A stretch of 11,843 bases of DNA from DASSBG01 sp035703755 (lineage in GTDB: Bacteria; Pseudomonadota; Gammaproteobacteria; Xanthomonadales; Rhodanobacteraceae), in assembly GCA_035703755.1 (NCBI GenBank), contig DASSXP010000198.1, positions 1-11,843 on the forward strand, in the 5' to 3' direction. Below are positions 1-6,452 of the stretch, in pieces (position 1 is the stretch's first letter; every line of letters begins with the position of its first letter). Below the pieces are notes generated by a model that saw nothing but the letters and a program-made list of their open reading frames with translations, searched no databases and was not told the origin of the DNA. The position numbers and the translations under genes were made by a program.

Positions 1-993
1 GAGCCGGCGGTGTGGACCGACAATGGCCACCTGCAATATGCCGGGGATCTGAATGGCAACACCTGTGGCGGCAGCAGCCAGAGTGGCTCCGATGCCGCAG
101 TGGCTATGGGCATGGATCGTTCGGCACAGAAGCTGGTTGGCATGGCCTATCGGGACAACGACAACAACGGCAGCTGCGAAGGCAACGGCGATGTCGTGCC
201 GATGATCTGGGACGCCACCAACGGCATGCGCACGCTGGATTACGATCCCAAGCAGTACTGGACCCGTGCCAACGCCATCTCCGGCAACGGCCGCGTGGTG
301 ATCGGCACCTCCAACCTGCAGCAAGCCTGGGCCTGGGTGGATGGCGGCCCGCGCATCGATCTGACCACGCCGACCGGCAATGGCGATGTCAACGCGATCA
401 ACTACGACGGCAGCGTGGTGGCGATGGACACGGTGGATCTGGATACCTATCGCGGCACCGGCATCGTGTTGTGGGATGCCCGTTCCGGCAGTACCGATCC
501 GGGCACCTTCACCAACGTGGACAGCTTGCGCTACTGCACCGACGTGCCATTCAACAACTTCTGGGGCGAAGACCAGTGCGCCAACATGACGCCAGAGGAA
601 GCCTACGATGCGGCAGGCACGGTGCCGGTCAGTGTGTTCGGCGTCAATGACGCAGGCACGGTGCTGATTGGGCGTGCCGGCAGCTTCTTCACTGGCTTCT
701 ACGGCGCGATCTGGGTCAAGGATGTGGGCTGGATGGTGATGACCGACTTCCTGCGCAAGCAGGGTGTGGTCGAGGCCCAGAACTTCCCGATCGACAACCC
801 AATGGCGATCAGTGGCGATGGCACGACCATCATGGGTGGTTTGGCGGGTGCCTCATTCACCTGGCTGATCGACTTGCACGAGGTGTACGTGTGCAAGAAC
901 GGTGCCTCGATCCAGACCAGCTTCCCGGATGGCCTGCGCACCGAGATCCGTGACAACGGCGCCCAGTTCGGCCGCTGCGACTTCATCAACTGA
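1..993 (+). CDS. Secreted HAF-type repeat protein, 3' part (5' end outside window)
   Basis: The frame is open from the first base, so the start and any signal peptide lie upstream; 330 residues are visible and the gene ends at TGA 991-993. I see about five diverged repeats of the HAF type, pattern A-x-(I/V)-(S/N)-x-x-G-x-x-(V/I)-x-G-x-S followed by a W-containing strand. Examples are ANAISGNGRVVIGTS, VNAINYDGSVVAMD, VFGVNDAGTVLIGRAG and PMAISGDGTTIMGG, at roughly residues 34-52, 90-113, 130-159, 213-239 and 268-290. Such repeats usually build a beta-propeller-like extracellular domain. Six cysteines suggest disulfides and an extracytoplasmic location. The segment DNDNNGSCE near residues 52-60 resembles a DxDxNG calcium-binding loop. 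The substrate or partner is unknown. A strong terminator follows, so this gene probably ends its transcription unit. Family assignment is by pattern only; the function is not established. Confidence 0.75.
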   Translation, partial: EPAVWTDNGHLQYAGDLNGNTCGGSSQSGSDAAVAMGMDRSAQKLVGMAYRDNDNNGSCEGNGDVVPMIWDATNGMRTLDYDPKQYWTRANAISGNGRVVIGTSNLQQAWAWVDGGPRIDLTTPTGNGDVNAINYDGSVVAMDTVDLDTYRGTGIVLWDARSGSTDPGTFTNVDSLRYCTDVPFNNFWGEDQCANMTPEEAYDAAGTVPVSVFGVNDAGTVLIGRAGSFFTGFYGAIWVKDVGWMVMTDFLRKQGVVEAQNFPIDNPMAISGDGTTIMGGLAGASFTWLIDLHEVYVCKNGASIQTSFPDGLRTEIRDNGAQFGRCDFIN

Positions 994-1051
994 GCAACAC
1001 TTTTCGCTTCGTCAACGCTTGATCCTCACCAACGTTGTGACGACGCCCTCC

Positions 1052-1081
1052 AGGGGCGGGGATTTCCCCGCCCCTTTTTTT
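1052..1081 (+). terminator. Rho-independent terminator of the HAF-repeat gene
   Basis: A perfect 10-bp inverted repeat (AGGGGCGGGG at 1052-1061 against CCCCGCCCCT at 1066-1075) encloses a four-base ATTT loop. It runs directly into seven T residues (1075-1081). It lies 58 bases after the stop of the HAF-repeat gene. There is no matching T-tract in the minus direction, so it should act only on plus-strand transcripts. Confidence 0.93.
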
Positions 1082-1233
1082 ATCCGTGCCTGTGCCCGCT
1101 GGATCATTCCGTGGTATGCGCCGGTGGCGTCTTCGCGGCCATTCTGCGCGCGCAACCAGCAGCGGCCACGCAAGCGCGTAGCCATGCTGGACGACAGTTG
1201 TCTGCCCCGGTGGGGTGCGGTGCGCGTGGGCGA

Positions 1234-1617
1234 TCAGCCGTACAGGTAGCGCAGCAGCGCCAGCACGGCGATGATGGCAATCAGTGCCACACGGATGCGA
1301 TTGGCAGTGACGCGGCGCTGGCTTTCCGGGTTGGCCTGTTGCCCGCGTTCGACCGCCAGCAGGTCGGCGTGGCGCACCGCCGGTTCGATGCCGGCCTCGC
1401 GCAGCAGGGCGCGGGCGGTGGTCTGATCTTCGGTTTTCATCACCCAGACCTGCGGCCAGCGGTCGGCATCGCGGTCCTTGAGATAACTGAAACGCGCGTG
1501 GCTGCGGCCACGCCACTGGCTGACATTCTGGATGCTGGCTTCGATGCCATGCTGGCGCAGCAGCTCGACCACCATGTCGATGTTTTCCAGCCGGGGTGAG
1601 CTGTACAGCTTGCGCAT
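1234..1617 (-). CDS. DUF2007-type protein with C-terminal membrane helix ('pathogenicity-like')
   Basis: A 127-residue protein. Residues 1-80 look like the DUF2007 signal-transducing-type fold, beginning MRKLYSSPRLENIDMVVELL. They fit the family pattern of a strand, a helix that lets the protein 'look up' a paired residue, the GIEASIQN strand, then the PQVWVM strand and the DQTTARALLREAG helix. Residues 109-123 (RVALIAIIAVLALLR) form a single hydrophobic helix at the very C-terminus, suggesting a tail-anchored inner-membrane protein with its domain in the cytoplasm. Xanthomonads carry similar proteins labelled 'pathogenicity-like', a name without mechanistic support. The start at 1617 is favoured by a GGAGG ribosome binding site five bases upstream. 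It is the last gene of a probable operon, 11 bases after the tesB stop. The biochemical role is unknown. Confidence 0.82.
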   Translation of the reverse strand: MRKLYSSPRLENIDMVVELLRQHGIEASIQNVSQWRGRSHARFSYLKDRDADRWPQVWVMKTEDQTTARALLREAGIEPAVRHADLLAVERGQQANPESQRRVTANRIRVALIAIIAVLALLRYLYG

Positions 1618-1622
1618 GCGGG

Positions 1623-1627
1623 CCTCC
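1623..1627 (-). promoter_or_regulatory. Ribosome binding site GGAGG of the DUF2007 gene
   Basis: On the minus strand GGAGG is followed by CCCGC and then the ATG at 1617. The motif sits immediately after the tesB stop codon (1629-1631). It fixes the start codon of the small membrane protein and indicates that ribosomes finishing tesB can reinitiate here. Confidence 0.8.
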
Positions 1628-1628
1628 G

Positions 1629-2498
1629 TCAGTCGCCGTTCTTGATGCGGATCAGGCCTTCCTGGGCACTGGACGCCACCAGCCGGCCATCCGCGCTGTA
1701 GATCATGCCACGGGCGAGGCCGCGCGCGCCCTGGGCGGTGGGGCTGTCGCAGGCGTACAGCAGCCACTCGTCAACGCGAAACGGACGGTGATACCACAAC
1801 GCGTGGTCAAGGCTGGCTACCTGCACGTTCTTTTGCAGGAACGAGATCCCGTGCGGCAGGGTGACGGTGCCGATCAGGTGGAAGTCCGAAGCGTAGGTCA
1901 GCATCGCGCGGTGCAGTTCGGTGGAGTCGCTGATGCGCTCGGCCAGGCGGAACCACACGTATTGCTGCGGCGGTTGTTTGGCCGGGTTGAGCTCATCGCG
2001 CGGGTGCACGTAACGGAACTCGAAGGGTCCTTCGCGGCCAAACCAGCGTTGCAGCTTGATCGGCAGCTTTTGCAAGCTGTCTTCGGGCAGCGGTGCCGGC
2101 ACCGGCAATTCTTCCGGGCGCGGCACCAGTGGCGCGGCCGTTTGGTGCTCGACCCCGTTTTCCTCGATTTGGAACGAGACGGAACAGTTCAGAATCGGCT
2201 GCCCATGCTGGATCGCCAGCACCCGACGTGAAGAAAAACTGTGGCCGTCGCGGCTGCGTTCGACCTGGTAAATGATCGGCGCCTCGATGTCACCGGCGCG
2301 CAGGAAATACCCGTGCAGTGAATGGGCGATGCGCTCCGCCCCGACCGTCTGCTGGGCAGCGGACAAGGCCTGCCCCAGCACTTGCCCGCCGAACACGAAG
2401 CGGGTGCCGATGTCGCGGCTGATGCCGCGGAACAGATTGTCCTCGAGGCGCTCCAGCGCCAGCAGATGGGTCAGCTCTTCAACCGGTGTCGGCGGCAT
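1629..2498 (-). CDS. tesB: Acyl-CoA thioesterase II
   Basis: A 289-residue double-hotdog thioesterase that hydrolyses acyl-CoA to free fatty acid and CoA in the cytoplasm. The length is close to E. coli TesB (286). Typical landmarks are the N-terminal LFRGISRDIGTRFVFGGQVLGQAL segment (FGGQV at 36-40), HSLHGYFLRAGD at 59-70, and SFSSRRVLAIQHG at 87-99. In the C-terminal half are TYASDFHLIG (D205), VASLDHALWYHRPF (S229) and VASSAQEGLIR (Q279). These align with the E. coli catalytic residues D204, T228 and Q278, with the threonine replaced by serine. The ATG at 2498 gives the usual N-terminus, but its ribosome binding site is weak (GTGGAAA). It lies 49 bases downstream of the amidase gene and 11 bases upstream of the DUF2007 gene, all on the minus strand, so co-transcription is likely. 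Identification is firm. Confidence 0.95.
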   Translation of the reverse strand: MPPTPVEELTHLLALERLEDNLFRGISRDIGTRFVFGGQVLGQALSAAQQTVGAERIAHSLHGYFLRAGDIEAPIIYQVERSRDGHSFSSRRVLAIQHGQPILNCSVSFQIEENGVEHQTAAPLVPRPEELPVPAPLPEDSLQKLPIKLQRWFGREGPFEFRYVHPRDELNPAKQPPQQYVWFRLAERISDSTELHRAMLTYASDFHLIGTVTLPHGISFLQKNVQVASLDHALWYHRPFRVDEWLLYACDSPTAQGARGLARGMIYSADGRLVASSAQEGLIRIKNGD

Positions 2499-2547
2499 GG
2501 GGGGATTTCCACGGAAAACAGCCGTCTAGTATAGCCGGCCACCTGCC

Positions 2548-3129
2548 TCAGGCCGGATGCATGCCGGTCTCGCCGTGCAGCCGCTGGAGCCCGGCAGCGT
2601 GCTCGACCCGGTGCCACGGGAACATCGGGCCAGGGTCGCGCTTGCGGAACACGGTGATGTCGGGGGCGTCGCTGGCCGGTACCCGTTCACGATCGAGATC
2701 TTCGTGGCCGGCAATCCAGCGCAGCGAGGGCAGTTGCGAACGCAGCCACGCGATCAGGCCCAGCAAGGCGTGGATCTGCACTTCGGGGAATGGCTCGTCC
2801 TGCTGCTGGTGGCGTGAATCCAGCCACAAGGGATAGCGGCCGAGATTGACGAGTTCGATGCCGATCGAGCGTGGGTTGTAGCCACGGACGTGGTGCGCCA
2901 CCCGGGCCGGCTCGACGAAGCAGGCCACCGCGCCGCCACGGTCGATGTAGTAGTGCCCGCTGTTGCCGGTGCCGCTCGGGTGCAGCAGCCGTTCGCCGTA
3001 CTCGCGCGCGGTGGCGAGGTCGGGCAGTTCGGTGCTGTGCATGACCACGAGGTCGATCTGATCCAGTGGCCGCGCCGCCAGGCGCTCCATGTACGGCAGC
3101 GGCCAGGCGCGAATCGGGGAGGCAAGCAT
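2548..3129 (-). CDS. AmpD-like N-acetylmuramoyl-L-alanine amidase
   Basis: A 193-residue amidase_2 family protein predicted to cleave the bond between N-acetylmuramic acid (or anhydro-muramic acid) and the L-alanine of the stem peptide. The zinc ligands of AmpD are all present: H31 (VVMHSTELP), H142 (WIAGHEDLD) and D165 (KRDPGP). The catalytic glutamate E92 is in SIGIELVNLG and the lysine equivalent of AmpD K162 is K163. The GHYYIDRGG strand at 58-66 and VAHHVRGYNPRSIGIE are also typical. There is no signal peptide, which argues for a cytoplasmic AmpD-type muropeptide-recycling role rather than a secreted AmiD-type one. The start is uncertain: the ATG at 3129 has no clear ribosome binding site, and a GTG at 3144 or ATG at 3090 are alternatives. 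It is the first gene of the minus-strand operon with tesB and is divergent from the hydrolase gene, 77 bases away. Confidence 0.88.
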   Translation of the reverse strand: MLASPIRAWPLPYMERLAARPLDQIDLVVMHSTELPDLATAREYGERLLHPSGTGNSGHYYIDRGGAVACFVEPARVAHHVRGYNPRSIGIELVNLGRYPLWLDSRHQQQDEPFPEVQIHALLGLIAWLRSQLPSLRWIAGHEDLDRERVPASDAPDITVFRKRDPGPMFPWHRVEHAAGLQRLHGETGMHPA

Positions 3130-3206
3130 CGGGCGAGTCTGCACCTTGCCGCCGCGCGACGCAATGCGGCTGGTAGCATGGGCGCTTTTCTGGAACACAA
3201 TCGGCC

Positions 3207-3737
3207 ATGCGCGGCACTTTGATCCTTTCCCACGGCTTCGAAAGCGGGCCGGATGCCAGCAAGACCGTGGCCATGGCGGCCGCCGCCGAGCGCCGCGGCT
3301 GGCGTTGCCTGCGCCCGGATTTCCGCGATCTGGATCGCGCCGGGCTGGCCGCAGCGGTTGCGCCGCGCCGTCAGCGTCTGCGGCAACTGGCGGCCGGGGT
3401 GGATGGTCCGCTGTTGCTGGCCGGTTCCAGCATGGGTGCCTTCGTGTCCGCGCTGGTGTCGTGCGAGGTGTCGTGCGTGGGCCTGTTTTTGCTGGCCTTG
3501 CCGCCGGGGATTCCGGGCTGTGCGCAGCCGTTCGATGCCGCCGCCGAGGTGCCGCTGACACTGGTGCACGGCTTCGATGACGAACTGTGTCCGCTCGAAT
3601 TGGTGCTGGCCTGCGCGCGCCAACGCCAGGCGCGTCTGCTGCTGGTGCCGGATGGCCACCGGCTGGCCGCGCACGTCGACTGGGTTGCCGATCAATTCGG
3701 CCTGTTCCTCGATCAACTGGATGGGGAGCGCGTCTGA
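3207..3737 (+). CDS. Small alpha/beta-fold hydrolase
   Basis: A 176-residue cytoplasmic protein with a compact alpha/beta hydrolase fold. It begins with a strand and oxyanion-type loop (MRGTLILSHGFESGPDASK). The nucleophile elbow is AGSSMGAF (S75). The acid is in HGFDDELCP (D124 or D125) and the histidine in VPDGHRL (H151), so the full Ser-Asp-His triad is visible with no cap domain. The size and HGFES start resemble the KANL3/TEX30-like or YqiA-like small hydrolases (esterases or thioesterases), but I cannot assign a substrate. The stop TGA overlaps the rlmKL start by one base (TGATG, 3735-3739), so the two are probably translationally coupled. The start at 3207 lacks a strong ribosome binding site. 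The gene is divergent from the amidase gene. Confidence 0.85.
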   Translation: MRGTLILSHGFESGPDASKTVAMAAAAERRGWRCLRPDFRDLDRAGLAAAVAPRRQRLRQLAAGVDGPLLLAGSSMGAFVSALVSCEVSCVGLFLLALPPGIPGCAQPFDAAAEVPLTLVHGFDDELCPLELVLACARQRQARLLLVPDGHRLAAHVDWVADQFGLFLDQLDGERV

Positions 3738-5902
3738 TGCGTTTTTTCGCCACCTGCGCCAAAGGTCTTGAGTATCTCCTGCGCGATGAGCTGGTTGCGC
3801 AGGGCGCCCAAAGCGTGCGCGAGGCGCAGGCCGGCGTGCATTTCGAAGGCGCGTTGGTGGATGGCTACCGGGCCTGTCTCGAATCCCGTTTGGCCAGCCG
3901 TGTGCTGCTGCCGATTGCCCGTTTCGATGCGGCCGATCCCGAGCAGCTGGCGGCGGGTGTTGCCGCGATCGACTGGAGCGGACATCTCGCGGCAGACGGC
4001 ACCCTGGCTGTCGATGCCGTGTGCGTGATTAGCCAGATCAAGCACAGTCAATACGCCGCGCAACGGGTCAAGGATGCCATTGTCGACCAGTTCCGTGCCG
4101 TCGCCGGCACCCGGCCGGGCGTTGATCTCGAACGTCCGGACCTGCGGCTCAACCTGCATTTGAAGCGCGATCAGGCCACGCTGTCGATCGATCTCGCGGG
4201 TACGTCGTTGCATCGGCGCGGCTGGCATGCCAATCCGGTTGATGCGCCACTGAAGGAAAACCTTGCGGCGGCCATCCTGCTGCGCGGTGCCTGGCCGGCG
4301 ATCCATGCGGGTGGCGGCGCGCTGGTGGATCCGATGTGCGGTTCCGGCACGCTGTTGATCGAAGGGGCGCTGATGGCGGCCGATGTGGCGCCCGGTTTGC
4401 ACCGCGATTACTTCGGGTTTCTGGGCTGGCGCGGCCACGACGCGGCCCTGTGGGCAGGCTTGCTGGCGGATGCCAAGGCGCGCGCCGAACGCGGCCTGCG
4501 CGAATTGGCCGGCGTGTTCTACGGCAGCGATATCGACCCGGCGGCGATCCGTGCGGCCGCCCGCAATGCCCAGGCCGCCGGCGTGGCCGGTTTCATTCGG
4601 TTGGAGCGGCACGATGTGCTGCGTTTGCAGCGGCCCGCCGGACTGGAGCGCGGGCTCGTCGTCTGCAACCCGCCCTATGGCGAGCGGCTCGGCGAACGCG
4701 CCGAGTTGCCGGCGCTGTATCGCGGCCTGGGCCAGGCCCTGGCGCAGCAGTTCGGCCACTGGCAGGCCGCGTTGATCATCAGCGACGAGGCGCTGGGTCA
4801 CGCCTTGGGCCTGGGGGCGCACAAGCGCTACCGCCTTTACAACGGCGCGCTCGAATGCAGTTTGTTGCTGATTGACCTTGCCCCACGCGAACGACGCGAG
4901 CCGAAGCCCCTCTCCGACGGCGCGTTGATGCTGAAAAATCGCGCCGAAAAGAACTGGCGCAATCTGCGCAAGCGGGCCGAGCGCGAAGGCATCGAGAACT
5001 TGCGTGTGTACGACCGCGACTTGCCCGAATACGCGGCGGCGGTTGATTTGTACCTGGCGCGCGAGGAGCTGGCGCCCCGCGCGGCGCCGCAACGCTGGTT
5101 GCATGTGCAGGAATACCAGGCGCCGGCCTCGGTGGCGGAGGATGTCGCGCAGTTGCGCCTGCGCGAACTGGTGCGGGTGTTTGGCGAGGTGTTCGAGGTG
5201 CCGCGCGAGCGTATTGCGCTCAAGACCCGCAAGCGGGGCAAGGGCGGCGCGCGCTATGGCCGCTTCGATGCGCGCGGCGCCTGGTTGCTGGCGCGCGAAG
5301 GCAACCTCGATTTTCGCATCAATCTGTTCGACTACCTTGATACCGGGCTGTTTCTGGATCACCGGTTGGTGCGCGCGAAACTCGGCGAGTTGGCGCGTGG
5401 GCAGTCATTCCTGAACCTGTTCGCCTACACCGCCAGCGCCAGCGTGCACGCGGCGGCGGGCGGCGCCAGCGAGACTACCAGCGTGGATTTGTCGGCGACC
5501 TACCTCGAATGGGCCACGCGCAATTTGCTGCAAAACGGCTACAGCGGCCGCGAGCACCGGCTGGTGCAGGTGGACGCCATGGCGTTTCTGGCCAGTGATC
5601 GCGGCCGCTACGGCGTGATCTACGTCGATCCGCCGACCTTCTCCAATTCCAAGCGTGCCGAGGATTTTGACGTGCAGCGCGACCACGTGGCCTTGCTCAA
5701 AGCCTGTTTGCCGCGCCTGGCGAGCGGTGGCGTGGTGGTGTTCTCAAACAACTACCGCCGCTTCCGCCTCGATGAGGAGGCGTTGGCGGCGGCGTTCGAG
5801 ATCGAGGACTGGAGCCGCGGCAGCATTCCGTTTGATTTCGTTCGCAACCCGTCCATCCACGGCTGTTGGCTGCTGCGGCGGCGCAGTCCCTGGGCGCGTT
5901 GA
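3737..5902 (+). CDS. rlmKL: Bifunctional 23S rRNA methyltransferase RlmKL
   Basis: A 721-residue fused enzyme, close to the E. coli length of 702. In E. coli the N-terminal RlmL half makes m2G2445 and the C-terminal RlmK half makes m7G2069 in 23S rRNA, both with S-adenosylmethionine. The N-terminal FATCAKGLEYLLRDEL segment and the THUMP region (to about 160) are followed by the RlmL methyltransferase core, with DPMCGSGT at 198-205 and the NPPYG catalytic motif at 311-315. The RlmK domain has a PUA-like insertion region (about 400-540), an AdoMet-binding FLNLFAYTASAS at 558-569, an acidic VDL at 583-585, and DPPTFSNS at 631-638. Both active-site motif sets are intact. The ATG at 3737 overlaps the preceding hydrolase stop. 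Its stop (5900-5902) is directly adjacent to the stop of the convergent DUF6491 gene, leaving no room for a downstream terminator outside that gene. Confidence 0.97.
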   Translation: MRFFATCAKGLEYLLRDELVAQGAQSVREAQAGVHFEGALVDGYRACLESRLASRVLLPIARFDAADPEQLAAGVAAIDWSGHLAADGTLAVDAVCVISQIKHSQYAAQRVKDAIVDQFRAVAGTRPGVDLERPDLRLNLHLKRDQATLSIDLAGTSLHRRGWHANPVDAPLKENLAAAILLRGAWPAIHAGGGALVDPMCGSGTLLIEGALMAADVAPGLHRDYFGFLGWRGHDAALWAGLLADAKARAERGLRELAGVFYGSDIDPAAIRAAARNAQAAGVAGFIRLERHDVLRLQRPAGLERGLVVCNPPYGERLGERAELPALYRGLGQALAQQFGHWQAALIISDEALGHALGLGAHKRYRLYNGALECSLLLIDLAPRERREPKPLSDGALMLKNRAEKNWRNLRKRAEREGIENLRVYDRDLPEYAAAVDLYLAREELAPRAAPQRWLHVQEYQAPASVAEDVAQLRLRELVRVFGEVFEVPRERIALKTRKRGKGGARYGRFDARGAWLLAREGNLDFRINLFDYLDTGLFLDHRLVRAKLGELARGQSFLNLFAYTASASVHAAAGGASETTSVDLSATYLEWATRNLLQNGYSGREHRLVQVDAMAFLASDRGRYGVIYVDPPTFSNSKRAEDFDVQRDHVALLKACLPRLASGGVVVFSNNYRRFRLDEEALAAAFEIEDWSRGSIPFDFVRNPSIHGCWLLRRRSPWAR

Positions 5903-6349
5903 TCAGCGCGGGGCGGTGCTGTCTTTGCCGCTGATGACCTGGTGCTCGGTGGTCTTGAACATGTCCTCGCTGATCGGCGTCACCGAGCGCACCGCGCAGG
6001 CGACGCCGCTGATGGTCACGACCTTCTCGCCCAGGTCACCGCACATCCGGCCTTGCATCACGGGCGCGCTGGCCGCCACCAGCCGCGGGTTGCCGCCGAT
6101 GCCGAGTTGCGGGCAGTCATTTTTGAGATCGATCATGAAGTGGTTCGGCCCGGAACGCACGATCAGGCTGCGGTCATTGCGCACATAGAGCTCGTTGATG
6201 CGGGTGATGTCGAGGCAGTCGGACACCGGTCGCAGCGGCTTGTCGGTGTCGCGGTCGCCACTGGCGTGGGCGGCGCTGGCGGCAGCGGCGGCAGCGGCGG
6301 CGACCAAGGCGAATCCCAGGCTGGCCAGCAACGGCAGGGGCTTGTTCAT
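5903..6349 (-). CDS. DUF6491-family secreted protein
   Basis: A 148-residue exported protein. Residues 1-30 form a signal peptide: MNK, a hydrophobic core, then a run of alanines ending in AHAS, consistent with signal peptidase I cleavage. The mature part holds four cysteines (C45, C79, C103, C118), enough for two disulfides. It matches the DUF6491 pattern: a CLDI segment, a strand giving a residue such as NDRSLIVRSG, NHFMIDLKNDCPQL, and a final C-x-x-x-GEKV strand. DUF6491 proteins are small periplasmic proteins of unknown function, frequent in xanthomonads and related bacteria. The start at 6349 has GGAG nine bases upstream. The gene is convergent with rlmKL with no intergenic base, and divergent from mutL. 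The coding DNA for the alanine run is a GGC/AGC-rich triplet tract (about 6268-6303). Confidence 0.8.
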   Translation of the reverse strand: MNKPLPLLASLGFALVAAAAAAAASAAHASGDRDTDKPLRPVSDCLDITRINELYVRNDRSLIVRSGPNHFMIDLKNDCPQLGIGGNPRLVAASAPVMQGRMCGDLGEKVVTISGVACAVRSVTPISEDMFKTTEHQVISGKDSTAPR

Positions 6350-6452
6350 GGAGTGGTTCTCCGGTGAGGGTAAGTCATGGTAACGCGTTGGCTGCGCTTC
6401 GGTTTACGCCTGCCGTCACGCTATCATGCCGGTTCTGCCCGTGTTCATGCCC
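6350..6452. promoter_or_regulatory. Divergent promoter region between DUF6491 gene and mutL
   Basis: This region must carry promoters for two opposite genes. A TATCAT at 6422-6427 resembles a -10 box for mutL, but no good -35 sits at the right distance. If it is real, transcription starts near 6434 and supports the internal mutL starts (6447 or 6453). On the minus strand only the GGAG ribosome binding site of the DUF6491 gene is clear. No operator-like repeat was seen. Confidence 0.3.

Noticed and set aside
1010..1042. Imperfect inverted repeat CGTCAACG...CGTTGTGACG after the HAF-repeat gene
   Set aside because: It contains a two-base bulge and a long loop, and the strong terminator just downstream explains the region better.
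1082..1233. Possible small RNA or short gene between the terminator and the DUF2007 gene
   Set aside because: No ribosome binding site, stable hairpin with a T-run or recognisable peptide was seen; likely the 3' untranslated end of the minus-strand operon.
3146..3179. TTGCCG...TAGCAT as a promoter for the hydrolase gene
   Set aside because: The 22-base spacer is too long for a sigma-70 promoter and the boxes are poor matches.
2548..3762. Minus-strand open frame extending the amidase to about 400 residues
   Set aside because: The extra N-terminal stretch is low-complexity Arg/Pro/Ala-rich sequence antisense to the hydrolase gene, with no family match; the amidase homology begins near 3129.
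3713..5362. 549-residue minus-strand open frame opposite rlmKL
   Set aside because: It is a Gln/Arg/Ala-rich shadow frame in GC-rich DNA; the opposite strand encodes an intact RlmKL with all motifs.
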